A DNA stretch of 64,000 nucleotides from Aldrovandia affinis. Lineage: Eukaryota; Chordata; Actinopteri; Notacanthiformes; Halosauridae. Each line of letters begins with the position of its first letter. Position 1 is the stretch's first letter. Position numbers and translations under genes: made by a program. Positions 48,285-59,258 of this stretch are shown one piece after another. A model generated the notes under the pieces. The model was not told the origin of the DNA. It was given only the letters and a program-made list of their open reading frames with translations, and did not search any database. The DNA lies in the NCBI GenBank assembly GCA_029706075.1, contig JAINUG010000072.1, positions 3,762,799 to 3,826,798 of the forward strand. Reading direction: 5' to 3'.

Positions 48285-49200
48285 CAAATTTCCTCAATAA
48301 TTTCCTGCCGTGCTTATGAGTTTGTAACGAGTCCCCTCGCCCCTCAGCAGGTTTCTAGATCCGGAGACAGAAGCAGCTTGAAATTGATTCACTGCTTCAT
48401 CTGTGTTTGCAACTCCCCCCCCACCACCACAACATTTAAAGAACGCATGCATTGTGGGTTTCATGACAGCGTTCAGTTGTTTGGCAAAGTCATCCTCTTG
48501 TCTTGACAATGGGGAGGAGTATTCAACTAAATCCCAACGAATTCCCCACGTCTTACCAGCAAACCCGACTCAAGAAAAACAGCAAGGGAAAAAAAAGAAA
48601 AGAAAAAAAAGACAATGAAGCCGTTGAATACCATAATTAGACCTCTTCTACCAAGGAAGACTTTCCACGATAGCAGTGAGCTCTTCCTCTTCTCTGTGAT
48701 AAAGCTCTGGAGTGTAGCGACTGTGGTGGAAGATCGAGCAATGTAGATGTAGATGTAGAAGAGGAGTGAAACAGGCCTGGACCAAGTACTCACAAAGTCG
48801 CCCGTCAACAGTGGCAGCTCAGCCCGGTTGGTGCCTGTGCTGTCTACGGTATATCCTATGACACCGACTTAGCTGATAGCGTTGTTTTCGCGGACATTTC
48901 TCCTGCTTGGTGGAGTGTGTGATAACAGAGATATAAAGGCTTCGCCTCGGCTCTTCATGCAGGTGATCCTAACAGGGTGTCACGTTTCCTGTAGCCACGA
49001 GGGTGATACCCCACTCTCGCCAATGCAGATTTAAAAACCAGCAACCTGAGAACCACTGTACCTTCAAGAACTAGGAATGAACAACTTTTGGAAATCAATT
49101 TGGCATCACCTGCCTGCATTGTTTTTGTAAGAGGCCATTTTGGAGCAACGTGGGTGCTACATATTACCTATAACCCACATATACACAAACAACAATATTC
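48285..49200. other. Unique sequence, nothing recognised
   Basis: Nothing recognised between the first duplicate and the AC array. Confidence 0.4.
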
Positions 49201-49254
49201 ACATACAGTCACAAAACAAAACACACACACACACACAAATACACACATGAACAT

Positions 49255-49292
<38 letters not shown>

Positions 49293-49352
49293 CATGCACG
49301 TGCACACACATACACACACGTGTGCACAACACCCCCCAAAACTCACAAACAC
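49201..49352. repeat. (AC)n array
   Basis: AC runs with AAT, ATG and CACGTG interruptions. Confidence 0.95.
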
Positions 49353-50301
49353 ACAAGCACCCCGACAGAACAAAGCAGCTTGGTTTAGAATGTGCTGACC
49401 AGACAACCTGGTTCTAATCCCCTAAAGCTTTTCCATTCTCTTACCATTTCAAACTCCACTCTCCCCCCAGTTCAAACCCGACCGCCGATCCCACACTGCT
49501 GCAACTACAGCTGAAAGGCCGCACTGCGATATATAAACGTCTCTGTTTCCAGGGAGGCGCATCGCGCGGCGGGGGCAACTCATTTGATGGACGCGCGGGG
49601 CGCGGATGTCTCTGGGGAAAGCCCCCACCCACAAGCGCACCCCTGCTACCCACCCGCGCCCTTTGCTCCGAAGGGAAGGCCTGTCATTTCGGTGGGGAGG
49701 GAAGGCATGACGGCGTGCCCTCTCTGAAATTTCCTGACCGTCACCGGTCCTGGGGTGATGTTGACATTAATTAAGGCATGAATAACAGGCCAGAGCAGGC
49801 CCCATCAGAGCATCCAGGCAGAACCACCAGCCCTCGGTAAAAGTCCACGGCCAAAGATATCGTTGTTTCATGCCCTGTAATAACTTGAAAAGTCTGTCAA
49901 AGTAGAAAAAACTGAAAAACAGCAACTTCTCTTTTACCGAAGGGGAAACAAAACAGTTTTCATGTGGAATTGATTAGCCAGGAGCTTGCAGCCCTTTTTT
50001 TTATTGAAAGCATACACCGATGGTCGGTTGATGAAGTCCGCGGGCTGGGGTTGAAGGCGATGCGGAGCTTCGGCAGCTAATTACAGAGCGCCGATTCGCG
50101 GCACAGAGCCTGTGTCTAATGCATTACTATCTGTATCCAGCTCACATGATGTGCGCATGAATGCATGGGAAAGGGAGAAAACCTTAGGGAGCTTCTTACA
50201 TGTTCCTTTCTATTTTCGGCACGCCCTGAAAAAGACAAGCATCTGGCGTCGCGATTTCAGTGCGCGTCCGCTCGCTTTCGGGCAGCGAAGCCGGCGCCTG
50301 A
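49353..50301. promoter_or_regulatory. Unique stretch with possible enhancer core
   Basis: 49740-50120 combines TTGACATTAATTAAGGCATG, GGAATTGATTAGCC and CAGCTAATTACAGAGC in otherwise unique, balanced sequence. It may be a conserved non-coding element; no coding sequence was seen. Confidence 0.3.
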
Positions 50302-50525
50302 AACTGTCATATCACGCAAGAGCTAATGCAAGAAACAATGGGAGAGCTTGATGATCTGTTATTTAGTGATATACTAATATTTACAAATGGACAATGTAGT
50401 CGAAATAATAATAATAATAATAATAATACATGTATGTAACAACTGTCATCTAAATCACAAGGTAGAGATGTGTCTGGCTGGAAAATCTGCTCTCTCTAGG
50501 CCCAATAAAATTATATTCGGATTTC
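50302..50525. repeat. 222-bp duplicated segment, copy 2
   Basis: Direct-orientation partner of 48063-48284, 2.24 kb downstream, with an (AAT)n tract at 50406-50430 in place of the mixed triplet tract. The flanks are not duplicated. Confidence 0.85.
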
Positions 50526-50578
50526 AAATGACACCAGAGACACTGTGTTGTGTGCTGTGTTCATATAACGTATTGATG

Positions 50579-50841
50579 TACAGGTAACTGCCAAAATAAA
50601 TGGGTGCTTACCAGTAAATGAACTCAAGGTAAACAGCAAAGGAAAAAAAACTGGATCCTTTAAGTGGGTGCAGTACTGTGGGGGGAGGGGGTGCCACAGC
50701 CATTACCGGTAGATAAACCCAGCCCTCCTCTTTTCCAATGAGGCCCCCGCCCACCTGGGACACTCCTAGCCCAGGCATCGGCTGTTTGAGTGTCCCCCTG
50801 ACATTACCAAAGTGTTGCCTTCATTTTGACATTTACCTGTA
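50579..50841. mobile_element. Short Tc1-type MITE, longer copy
   Basis: Starts TACAGGTAACTGCCAAAATA and ends TTTACCTGTA. The interior is GC-rich and related to the 8173-8376 copy in inverted order, with GTGGGTGCAGTACTG and CCTAGCCCAGGCATCGGC. It is non-coding. Confidence 0.72.
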
Positions 50842-52987
50842 TATATCAAGAATTGAAAGTTAGGTAAAGTAAAGTTCCCAGGGGTAACTGTAGTCCAAAA
50901 AGTAAACAGGGAATGTGTATGTTTGGACATTGTGAGCACAGGCCTAGTAGATGTCCAACCAAATGCGTACCCTGGGTGTAGGTTCCCAGTGCTGGACAAT
51001 CAGAGCAGAGAGGTAGCTCTGGCATGAGGCTGGTGCAGTTTTCTGCACTAAACTAAGGCGTGACTCCGTTACCCGGTGTTTTGGCTCAGCTCTGCACCTT
51101 AATGACTCCTGGGAGAACCCACGGGTATAACATGGGCACACACGTAATTAGGAACATGCTGCAAGTTGCCTTAAATAAGGGCGACTGTTTAGGCAAATAA
51201 ACGCTCTAATGAGTTTAATGACCTGTATCTGCACAGACACGCACGCCGCTGTCTCCAGGGACTTAGGGAGGATTGAGCAATCGAGGGCCTGGCGCGATGC
51301 AGCCAGAAAACAAAAGGGACAAGAGCTCAGCGTGAGAACGCGAAGCGCTGCAACAACCAAACGTGTCTTGCAGCGTCGCCGGCGCCTGCAGCGCTGTTTC
51401 ACAAACCCGATCCCGGGGACCGGCTGCTCCAGGTGATCGCTCAGTTCACCTGCTTCGATTGAACACTGATCCGGGGTTGACCTCGCTTCTCAAGTATCGG
51501 CAAGTATTTGACGTTGATAAATGTATTCATTGTTCGAGATTATTGGAAGGGTGCAACTGTATTCATCAAGAGTAAGTATTTGTCCGGTTGGGGCCTGAAA
51601 TAAGTAGTTGCATAATAATCCTCTTAAGCTCAACCAAGACGGCTGCACAGAATTAATTTCATGAGGAGGATGCCAATAAAAATAACAAACTGATTCTATC
51701 TTCCCATTACAGCGAACACATATTCAAGCACACATTTCTGTCGCAAATCATTTTAACAGGTTCAGTGCTGGGATGTCAACTAGAGATCGGCGCTCGGCGA
51801 ACAGCTCAGTGAAAGCCGATGGATCGAGAACTGGGGTTAGCAGGAACACCTGCGCACCTGAATGCCCAGGTTTGATAGACACCGGACCCGCAGCGAAGAC
51901 CGCATACCATGAAATGAAATTCCACCGTGACTGGAACATCAGCCTGCAGCTTATTCCTCTCCCTGTGGCTCTATCGTTCCCAGCTCTCAGGAACAGGATG
52001 AACACCATTCACGTTTGGGGAGTGACTGCATATCGCTCTCCACGGACGAGGCTAGGCTGCCGGTGGCATTGACAGACAATGTGCTGGGGCTACGTTTGTT
52101 GGAACAGAAAATGCATGGTTGGCTATAAAGAATGCTGTTAGCTGCAATAATGGCTGACTAGAAAGCAATGCAAAATGTTTAATTTCCAACTTTTGTGAAT
52201 TCATGTTCTGCAAATACAAACAAGATTAAAGTCAATGTAGAGCTCTATTTAAAAAAAACAAAAAAAAAAAAACTGAACAAGATTGAACTCGCTGACGATT
52301 GGAACACTGGAGGTTATTTATTGGAGATTATGTGTCCTACTTCTACAGCAGTCCGTATGTGAAGTCACTGTTGGGGAAGAACTTGGCCAGGCATGCTGAT
52401 AAACGGGGTTGTTTTTACAGTGGTCCACTTGAGACAGCTGCACTTTCACTTTCACAATGAACCCCCTTGTGGCTGATCTGAGATGGATGGAGGGAAAGAG
52501 AAAACGGACCTTGGCTCGTCCTTGTCCTGACCTCTGACCTTTTATGTTAATGACATCTCTTTTTGTAAATTGTAAATTTGATATTTTATCTCATCAATTT
52601 CAAATCAAATAGATGATAATTGATGATTCTCTTCTTCTTTTGTTTTATTTTGTGGCTTTAATTTTTAATTTGTATTTCATGTTCAATATCAAAGCACATT
52701 TCTCCTTGCTATAAAAGCAAATTGAAATTGAAAAAATAATGTGCGAGAGAGACATAAAAAAATGGAGAGAGAGAGCTCCCTCAACACCTTTACGAGGTGT
52801 TGGCCAGCAGATGCTCTACAGTACAGCAGTTTCCCTCCACGATGTGAGCTCTGGTTACAGAACAAATTAGCCACCCACAGAGAGTGGGTTAGAGTTAAAG
52901 ACTAAAGTACCACAGCGGCATTTAAAAACCAAGATGACTGCGCTCATTTTATCATTAAAGCGCCCGTCACTGTCTCGGTTTCCCAGG
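50842..52987. other. Unique sequence with CpG-rich part
   Basis: CpG-rich at 51240-51440. A plus-strand donor-like AAGA|GTAAGT occurs at 51571 and could end a non-coding exon. A-rich run at 52250-52272, AT-rich from 52550 to 52740. No supported exon. Confidence 0.35.
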
Positions 52988-52995
52988 ATCCACAC

Positions 52996-53115
52996 CAAGG
53001 CCGTCCCAGGAGTCAACATTGGGGGACCAAATATTTTTTATATCAGCTAGGGGGGGGGGACATTTTGAGCATATCTGAATATTGGGGGATGTGTCCCAAG
53101 GTAATTTCGGCCTTG
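52996..53115. mobile_element. 120-bp hAT-type MITE with perfect 8-bp target duplication
   Basis: The element begins CAAGGCCGTCCC and ends CGGCCTTG. ATCCACAC is exactly duplicated on both sides (52988-52995 and 53116-53123). Sub-terminal blocks are CAACATTGGGGGAC and ATATTGGGGGATGT. It is related to the copy at 38629-38715 and shares its ends with the element at 42616-43436. It is too short to encode anything. Confidence 0.85.
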
Positions 53116-53123
53116 ATCCACAC

Positions 53124-53652
53124 CATCCGGGGCATTTACACTCAGACAAGCCGATTCCAGAAGACCTCATTCATTTCAATACCACTTTAAGCAAAGCAGT
53201 TGGCTGTTATGCTTCGCCACAGGCCTGAATGGTAGCAGGACCAGTGGCAGTTTGGCCTCTGTACAGAGCTGAGGCTTGGGAAAGCAGCACAGGTAAGTCT
53301 CCCAGACTGGTTCTGGATAGAACTAGGCATGGAGTGACACAATGGCTGCTTAACATCCTCCCGCAGTTGAAGGAACGTGATTAGGCCGACTTTTTTAAAT
53401 AAAAGCGAAACATTTGCACAGTGTTCCTTTCGGTAAAATGTGACACGATTAGTCAGAGTCACAATAAATCTAGCTCTGTGTGGTGTTTAGCAGACGGCTG
53501 GGAGAAGAATGTGGTCCGCATGGTAGGACAGGTTTGTGTGTCAGCGGGGCGGTCATGCCGGAGTGTGCACACGAGCCAAAACCACAGCCTTCCACAGACA
53601 GACACACAGACACACAGACAGACAGCCACTGTTTTTTTAATCAGAGGCCGTC
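53124..53652. other. Unique sequence
   Basis: CAGA-type short repeat at 53596-53622; nothing else recognised. Confidence 0.4.
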
Positions 53653-53915
53653 TGGCTTTCTCCCTCTTTTCCCATTGGCAGAGAAAGCACCGTAAACCAC
53701 TCTGGAATCCTTGAAAGGCACTATATCCATGCCATTAGTTCATTCAGTTATTCACTGAAAAACAACATTGCTGCAAACATGCAGTAAGTTGGCTTTCGCC
53801 CTCTCGTCATGTTAACAGTGAAAGCACCTTAAACCTCTCTGGGATCCTTGAAAGGCGCTATATCAATATCATTAATTCATTAATTCACTGAAAACAACAT
53901 TCCTGCAAGCAGTAT
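53653..53915. repeat. Two-copy tandem duplication, 137-bp period
   Basis: TGGCTTTC...GAAAGCACC...GGATCCTTGAAAGGCGCTAT...CACTGAAAACAACATT occurs twice, starting at 53653 and 53790. The CCTTGAAAGGCGCTATAT box followed by ATTCATT repeats resembles the 3' end of teleost retroposons, so it may be two tail fragments. Confidence 0.75.
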
Positions 53916-54254
53916 TAGTAAATAAATGGAAAACGTACAAAAAAGTCAAAGGGCACATTCGGTTGTCAAATTACCACAATAAATTATTTGAACAGCATGT
54001 TATTATTTTTTGGTCTGTCCCTGCGGTCATGTACATTTGAGTGTTCGGAATTTGAATATTGCTTCTCTGTTTTGACTTGAACTCTCTTCAATCAATTTTA
54101 TTAGGAGGGGGGTGCTAGATTTGAATTTACCCAGAGTGGCAGCTGGGGTTGACTGGCATCCCAGAAATATGAAAATTCTAACAAACAAACAAGCAGTGAA
54201 CCAAGACATCAGACTAACTGAGATCCTGACTAGCATGGATCCTATTGATCAATA
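53916..54254. other. Unique AT-rich sequence
   Basis: Nothing recognised. Confidence 0.4.
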
Positions 54255-54650
54255 TACAGGTAACTGCCAAAATAAAGGAAAAACTTGAGTAAATTAAGGG
54301 TTCTGGTGGCTCTGTTATTGTGTGGGGTGCATTTTCCTGGCATGGTTTAGGTCCACTCAACCTCTTAGAGGGCAAGGTAAATGCCAATAAATACAAAGCC
54401 ATTCTGTATGATCACAGAGTTTCTGTGTGAAATCTGTGATCACAGCTGAGACAGTGTTTTCCACCACCATCAACAAAATGGAAGGAGCTATTTCTCATGG
54501 AAGAATGGCGTTGCATCCCTCCAATAGAGTTCCAGACTCCTGTAGGACCTATGCCAAGGCACATTGACGCCGCTCTGGTGGCCCGTGGTGGCCCAACACC
54601 CTATTAAGACACTTTATGTGGCGTTTTCGACATTTTGGCAGTTACATGCT
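54255..54650 (+). mobile_element. Internally deleted Tc1/mariner-type element
   Basis: The left end TACAGGTAACTGCCAAAATA and the right end ATTTTGGCAGTTACATG form inverted termini. The inner part carries a decayed Tc1-like transposase 3' region, with CATCCCTCCAATAGAGTTCC and GGTGGCCCAACACCCTATTA. About 400 bp remain of an element usually well over 1 kb, so it is a deletion derivative that cannot encode a transposase. It shares its middle part with the relic at 42440-43720. Confidence 0.8.
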
Positions 54651-55489
54651 TTCCCCCACGTGCAGAAACCTGAGCTGAAAGCCGCCGTGATTTCAGCAGA
54701 TAATCCTGTGCTGGGTTTCGGGCGCCATCAGTTCCCGACGATAAAAGATCACCAATCACCAGGTTCGACCAGTTCGCCGCCGTGCCGTTTGCACTGAACG
54801 GTATCACGTCGTCTGAAAACAGCGAGACGCCCCCATGAGCACGACTCCAGGAACTGTGCGCCACATTGTGGAAAGCCACGCCGCGTGACGAGCTCAGATA
54901 AAAGCTTCCACTGCAGCTCCAGCTCCAACAGGTGTGTAGCAACAGCAGGGCAAGTCTGCCAGCGGTTTATTTTCTTCTTCTTCAGCACAGCTGACAAACA
55001 CCCACGCAGAGGGATGAGTCACTCGAATCGTCGTGCTGTGAGGCCCTGGCCACCAGCACCCGCCACCGAGCCTGACCCGGGAGGCTGTCACATCCCCCCC
55101 CCTGCTCCCCTTGGCATTCACCACGGCCGGCAGAGGGACCACGTGCCCCGGCAGGGGTGCTGCGTGACTCACGCACAGCCGGCCGATCGAGGGAGCGTGT
55201 CAGAGCCCTGCTGCCAGTACAATGCACTTTTTTGCACGGGTCCAGTTGCGTAACGGCGGACGTTCACAACCACGACGTGGGCAAAGCCAGGAATGCGAGG
55301 GGCCCCGTTTGCTCCAATCGGGAGCGCGATTGGAAACACGTCAGTGAATCGCGATGCCCGGGGAAAACCTTCACGCATGAGCGTCCTGCACGGGGGCATG
55401 AGCCCCTTCCACGCCGATGTTAATCATTTAGGTGAAACAACAAGCTCAATGTGACTTTCAATCATCCGGCATAGTTTAGGGGAAAAAAA
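54651..55489. other. Unique, CpG-containing sequence
   Basis: CpG-rich from 54720 to 55400. No supported exon on either strand. Confidence 0.4.
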
Positions 55490-55513
55490 TTATATATATA
55501 TATATATATATAT
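55490..55513. repeat. (TA)n microsatellite
   Basis: Pure TA run of about 12 units. Confidence 0.96.
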
Positions 55514-55664
55514 CCTAATTAGATCTCCAGAGTCAATAGGCTTTGCAGGAAATAGCCCGGCACAAAACAAGCTTCTGTCATCAGGTCGTTCCACGCCTTT
55601 GTGTTATTGAACACACTCTGTTGCTCCTTGGGTGACACTGAATGCCATAATTCCTGCATGCGCA

Positions 55665-56075
55665 GATGTGTGTGGTGTCTGTGTGTGTGGCGAGTCTATG
55701 AGTGAGTGAGTGTGAGTGTATGTGCATGTGTGTGCATGTGTGGTGTCTGTGTGTGGTGTGTCTGTGAGTGAGTGAGTGAGTGTGTGTGTGTGTGCATGTG
55801 TGGTGTGTCTGTAAATGAGTGAGTGAGTGAGTGAGTGAGTGTGTGTGCATGTGTGTGCATGTGTGGTGTGTCTGTGAGTGAGTGAGTGAGTGTGTGTGTA
55901 TGTGTGTGTGTTTGAGTGTGTGTGCGTGGGTGTGTGTGCACATGGGTGAATGTGTGTGTGTGGTGTGTATGTGTGGTGTCTGTGTGTGGCATGTCTGTGA
56001 GTGAGTTAATGAGTGAGTGTGTGTGTTTGCGTGCGCGGGTGGGTGAGTGAGTGTGTGTGTTTTTGTGCGTGAGGT
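55665..56075. repeat. (GT)n/(GAGT)n compound array with higher-order units
   Basis: Blocks of GTGTGGTGTGTCTGTGAGTG, (AGTG)n and GTGTGTGCATG recur at roughly 60-base spacing over 400 bases. Confidence 0.93.
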
Positions 56076-57693
56076 GCTGGGGTGGGGGGGGGTGATGCTG
56101 TACTGAAAATGAGAGCTGTGCTCTGTGTGGAAAGTTTAGTCTGAAGACGAATGAATCGTTTCTATGTCTTACTCTCTGGAGAGGTTACAGCACTCTGTGT
56201 GGCACAAAGCCATCCAAGGTGAAACCCGAGCAGAGGATCCCCCTGAAAACACACACAGCAGGTCGGGTCCGGGGAAAGAGACATGCATTCTGCTGGAGCC
56301 CGGCTGGGCGTCCTGGCCTCTATGCAGCACTTCACCCTGGCCTCCCATGAATCTCTGCTGATTAGCTGAACAGGGTCTGATTACGCCCAGGGCTGTATTA
56401 TATCAAAGCTTCCAACCCTCACATCCATCAGAAATGACAAATACAAAAAAGCCAGCAATGTGTAGTTAGCCGTTTCAGGAAAAAACAACCTTATTCTCAC
56501 TAGCAAAAAAATAAATATTGGATTGTAATGCAAATCTGCAATTTCAGAGCGACTGAAGAGTCAAAAGTAATATAAACGCACGTGTCCTCCAACCTCCATG
56601 TGCCCGCCACCAACTTGTTGTCAAGACCCCATATCATGGACTTCGGTAAAACTGTGTTGCTCACTCATAAAGAGCGGCTGAAGCATTTGGTGCATTTGGT
56701 CATGGTACCGCCATGGCAAACCACACGCCTCCTACCGGTTGGCACCACCGTGCGAACACTTCCTGGTAGCATGCTTTGGGTGGTAGCTTCCTGGCAGGCT
56801 ATTTTTGGGCAAGTGCCCTGGCTTCAGGTGAAATGCCAAGACACGGCGTGATGCAGTGAAATATGAACCCGATTCAGAGAGCGAGAGAGAGAGAGAAAGA
56901 AAAACAAAAACAACCCCTGAAAATATTCTGTTTCACTCCAGTGCGACTACCAGCAGAAAAGTGAACAAGGCATCGACCACAGACGGCAGACTTTTGTTTA
57001 CAAAATACAGACTGGGATGATTTTCTTTTCCCTTTTAATTGAATCAGCCTTTTACAATAGTCTGACAGGCATGATGGGGACAAGGAAACAAGCAGTCCCA
57101 AGAGGTCCATATGTTCTTTAGAACAGCTCTATTTCAGTGGCCATGCAGGCTGTACAGTCACCTACAGCTACAATCCCCTGCTGCTTGTGCCAATACCTTC
57201 GCTCCAGCCAAACTGTAGGTGCACAGGGCTCTAATTGAATGAACACGCTTCACTGCAGGCCAAGCAAAAAGCCCCGTCTTTGAACTCCTTTTTTTTATTA
57301 ACTTATTTTTATTACCCATTGAATCAGTAAAACCCATTCATACCTTTGCTCCTTGCGAGAGGTTACATTAGAGGAGTGGCAAGACGATTTTATCACGTGA
57401 AAGGGAAAAAAAGAAAAGAAAAAAGAAAAACATGTTCCAATCAAATAACTCAGCGGGAGATCTTTGAAGTTAAGACAGCCAAGTTAAAACAATCAGTGAA
57501 ACATCAATGAACATTTTGAAGTCTCCTCTCTCTGTCTGAAAGTCTCCATTGGTGCATACAGCCTCCATCCATCCTTGACAAGTGTCTCGAACCCGTTTCC
57601 GCCGGGATATTAACATGCTCACTTGATTTAAACGCTGAGCCGGTGGCAGAAGGGGTATTAAAAAACACACACACAGAGAAAGAAGGGAGTTAC
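56076..57693. other. Unique sequence
   Basis: GA run near 56876-56898, A-rich tract at 57400-57430. No supported exon. Confidence 0.4.
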
Positions 57694-58030
57694 CTGCTTC
57701 AGAAGAGATCTGACACAACCCTGTTCCCTCTGTCCAGCCCAGGGTTTTTCCTCTGGTCTACGGTGGCAAAGCCTATGTGATCTGTAGGTTGTAATTGTCC
57801 AGCGTGCAGGGAGACACTAAGGAGCACAGCCAGGGGCCAGCAGGCTCAGTGCAGGGTCCAGTGCATTTCCAGAGGGCTCCCACTCGGCCGTACTGGGCTC
57901 ACTGGGCTTCCTCTCAGTAATCCGGTGGTGCCGAGTGGACGGCGTGCTGTGCAGTGCAGAGAGCAACCTCACACTGCCTCCGCCTCCCAGAGCACACTCC
58001 CTCTCTTTCCCTCTCTCACCGCTCCCCCCG
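57694..58030 (-). other. Candidate minus-strand 5' UTR-like exon
   Basis: On the minus strand a non-repetitive 300-base stretch ends in CTGAAGCAG|GTAACT at 57694/57693, a good donor. Its upstream side is a (GA)-rich tract (58000-58062). No long coding frame uses the donor. It could be an alternative untranslated exon of a minus-strand gene upstream of KIF6. The evidence is only the donor and the sequence character. Confidence 0.2.
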
Positions 58031-58062
58031 TCCCCCTCTCTCTCTCTCTCTCCCTCTCACTG
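58031..58062. repeat. (CT)n microsatellite
   Basis: CT run on the + strand, at the 5' side of the minus-strand exon candidate. Confidence 0.9.
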
Positions 58063-58969
58063 CCCCCTCTCATCAGCAAGAATCAGATATTTATGACAAC
58101 CAGCAAAAGAGAGTAGAGTGACACAGGCCAGAGTCTAAACATTCTGGTGACAAATTTGAAACCTATTCTCTAACACATGCTAGATTACATATGCATCACT
58201 CTTCAGCCCAACCTAGGAATACAGCATACTGGAGACTTAAACATGCACAAATAAATAAGATTATATATATATATATATAAAACACCTTTTTTATCATCTA
58301 AGATAAAGTCAACGAATAAACTGGAGTGGAATTTACTTTAGCAAATGTTATACCTCCTTATTTCACGTTTTAAATATTGCTCAACATTGTCATCAAGACA
58401 TCAAACCTACACAGCTATGGCAATTTTGTCTTCCGTCCTAATGACTTTATTAAAACGATTTAATATTTATTTTAAGGAAAACACTTGGCAATTAGACCCA
58501 AGCTGTCACACGAATGACGCACGAGTGTCTCGAGAGGTCAATAGCTCCTGCCATTTTATTTTCATCCAGTAGGCGGAGCTCAAGGTAATGACGAACAGCA
58601 AATATTTATATTATTACATTTGACAGTAATTCTATTATAAACGTTCCCTTGACTGTTTTATTAACATTTTAATTAAAATATAAATAACACGTAGTGCGCT
58701 GAAGGAAACTTCTCCCTTGGAATGTGATATATCATTCACACAGACATAAACACATATAACCATGAAGCTACAAACGTAAATCAATATTAATTTTGAGCAA
58801 TAAGTCAACGAAAGAACGAATTATTAATCAAACTTTATGTGCACGGCATCTCATTCATTTTAGAACATTTTAAGGCATTGCAGCAATATATTGAATTATG
58901 CATGGGACCTGTTACAATGCCTTAATGAACATCTATACTGAAATTAAAAAGATTCAAAGTAAAGCTTAC
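58063..58969. other. AT-rich unique sequence
   Basis: (TA)n at 58262-58280; nothing else recognised. Confidence 0.4.
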
Positions 58970-59131
58970 CAAAAACGTTTGCTTGCGTGCAAGATCTCTC
59001 TTTTCAACTCCAACAAATGATGTTACATCATGCACGTGGTGATCGCGGTCCAGCAACAAGGAGACAAGGAAAAAGTAAGAAAAATGTGAACAGATCCGAT
59101 TCATGTCTTTTCCGCCCTCCCTCAAATGCAC
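58970..59131 (-). other. Candidate first exon of a divergent minus-strand transcript
   Basis: Reading the minus strand, an ATG at 59131 opens a frame of about 54 codons that reaches a consensus donor TTTTTG|GTAAGC (exon end at 58970). The start is 272 bp from the KIF6 ATG in head-to-head orientation, with the X-box and one CCAAT core between them. The peptide starts MHLREGGKDMNRICSHF and has a hydrophobic stretch (YFFLVSLLL), but I do not recognise it. It could equally be an untranslated exon of a promoter-associated non-coding RNA or a 5' exon of the expected neighbour DAAM2. No acceptor for a following exon was established. Confidence 0.35.
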
Positions 59132-59244
59132 CTGCTAGCGATAACTACAGAGAACAACGAGAAATCCCTGGACCTCGGACACACCGGAACAATCAACTCC
59201 TGGACCAATCAGGTAGCACGTATTTCCCCAGATTCAGCGTCACT

Positions 59245-59258
59245 GTTCACCTGGCAAC
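59245..59258 (+). promoter_or_regulatory. Candidate RFX X-box of KIF6
   Basis: GTTCACCTGGCAAC has a perfect right half (GGCAAC) and a left half with one mismatch, plus one mismatch in the centre. It lies about 150 bp upstream of the KIF6 ATG, the usual distance for X-boxes in ciliary genes. Confidence 0.5.

Noticed and set aside
55665-56075. CRISPR-like array
   Set aside because: The regular units are GT/GAGT simple repeats in a vertebrate genome with no unique spacers.
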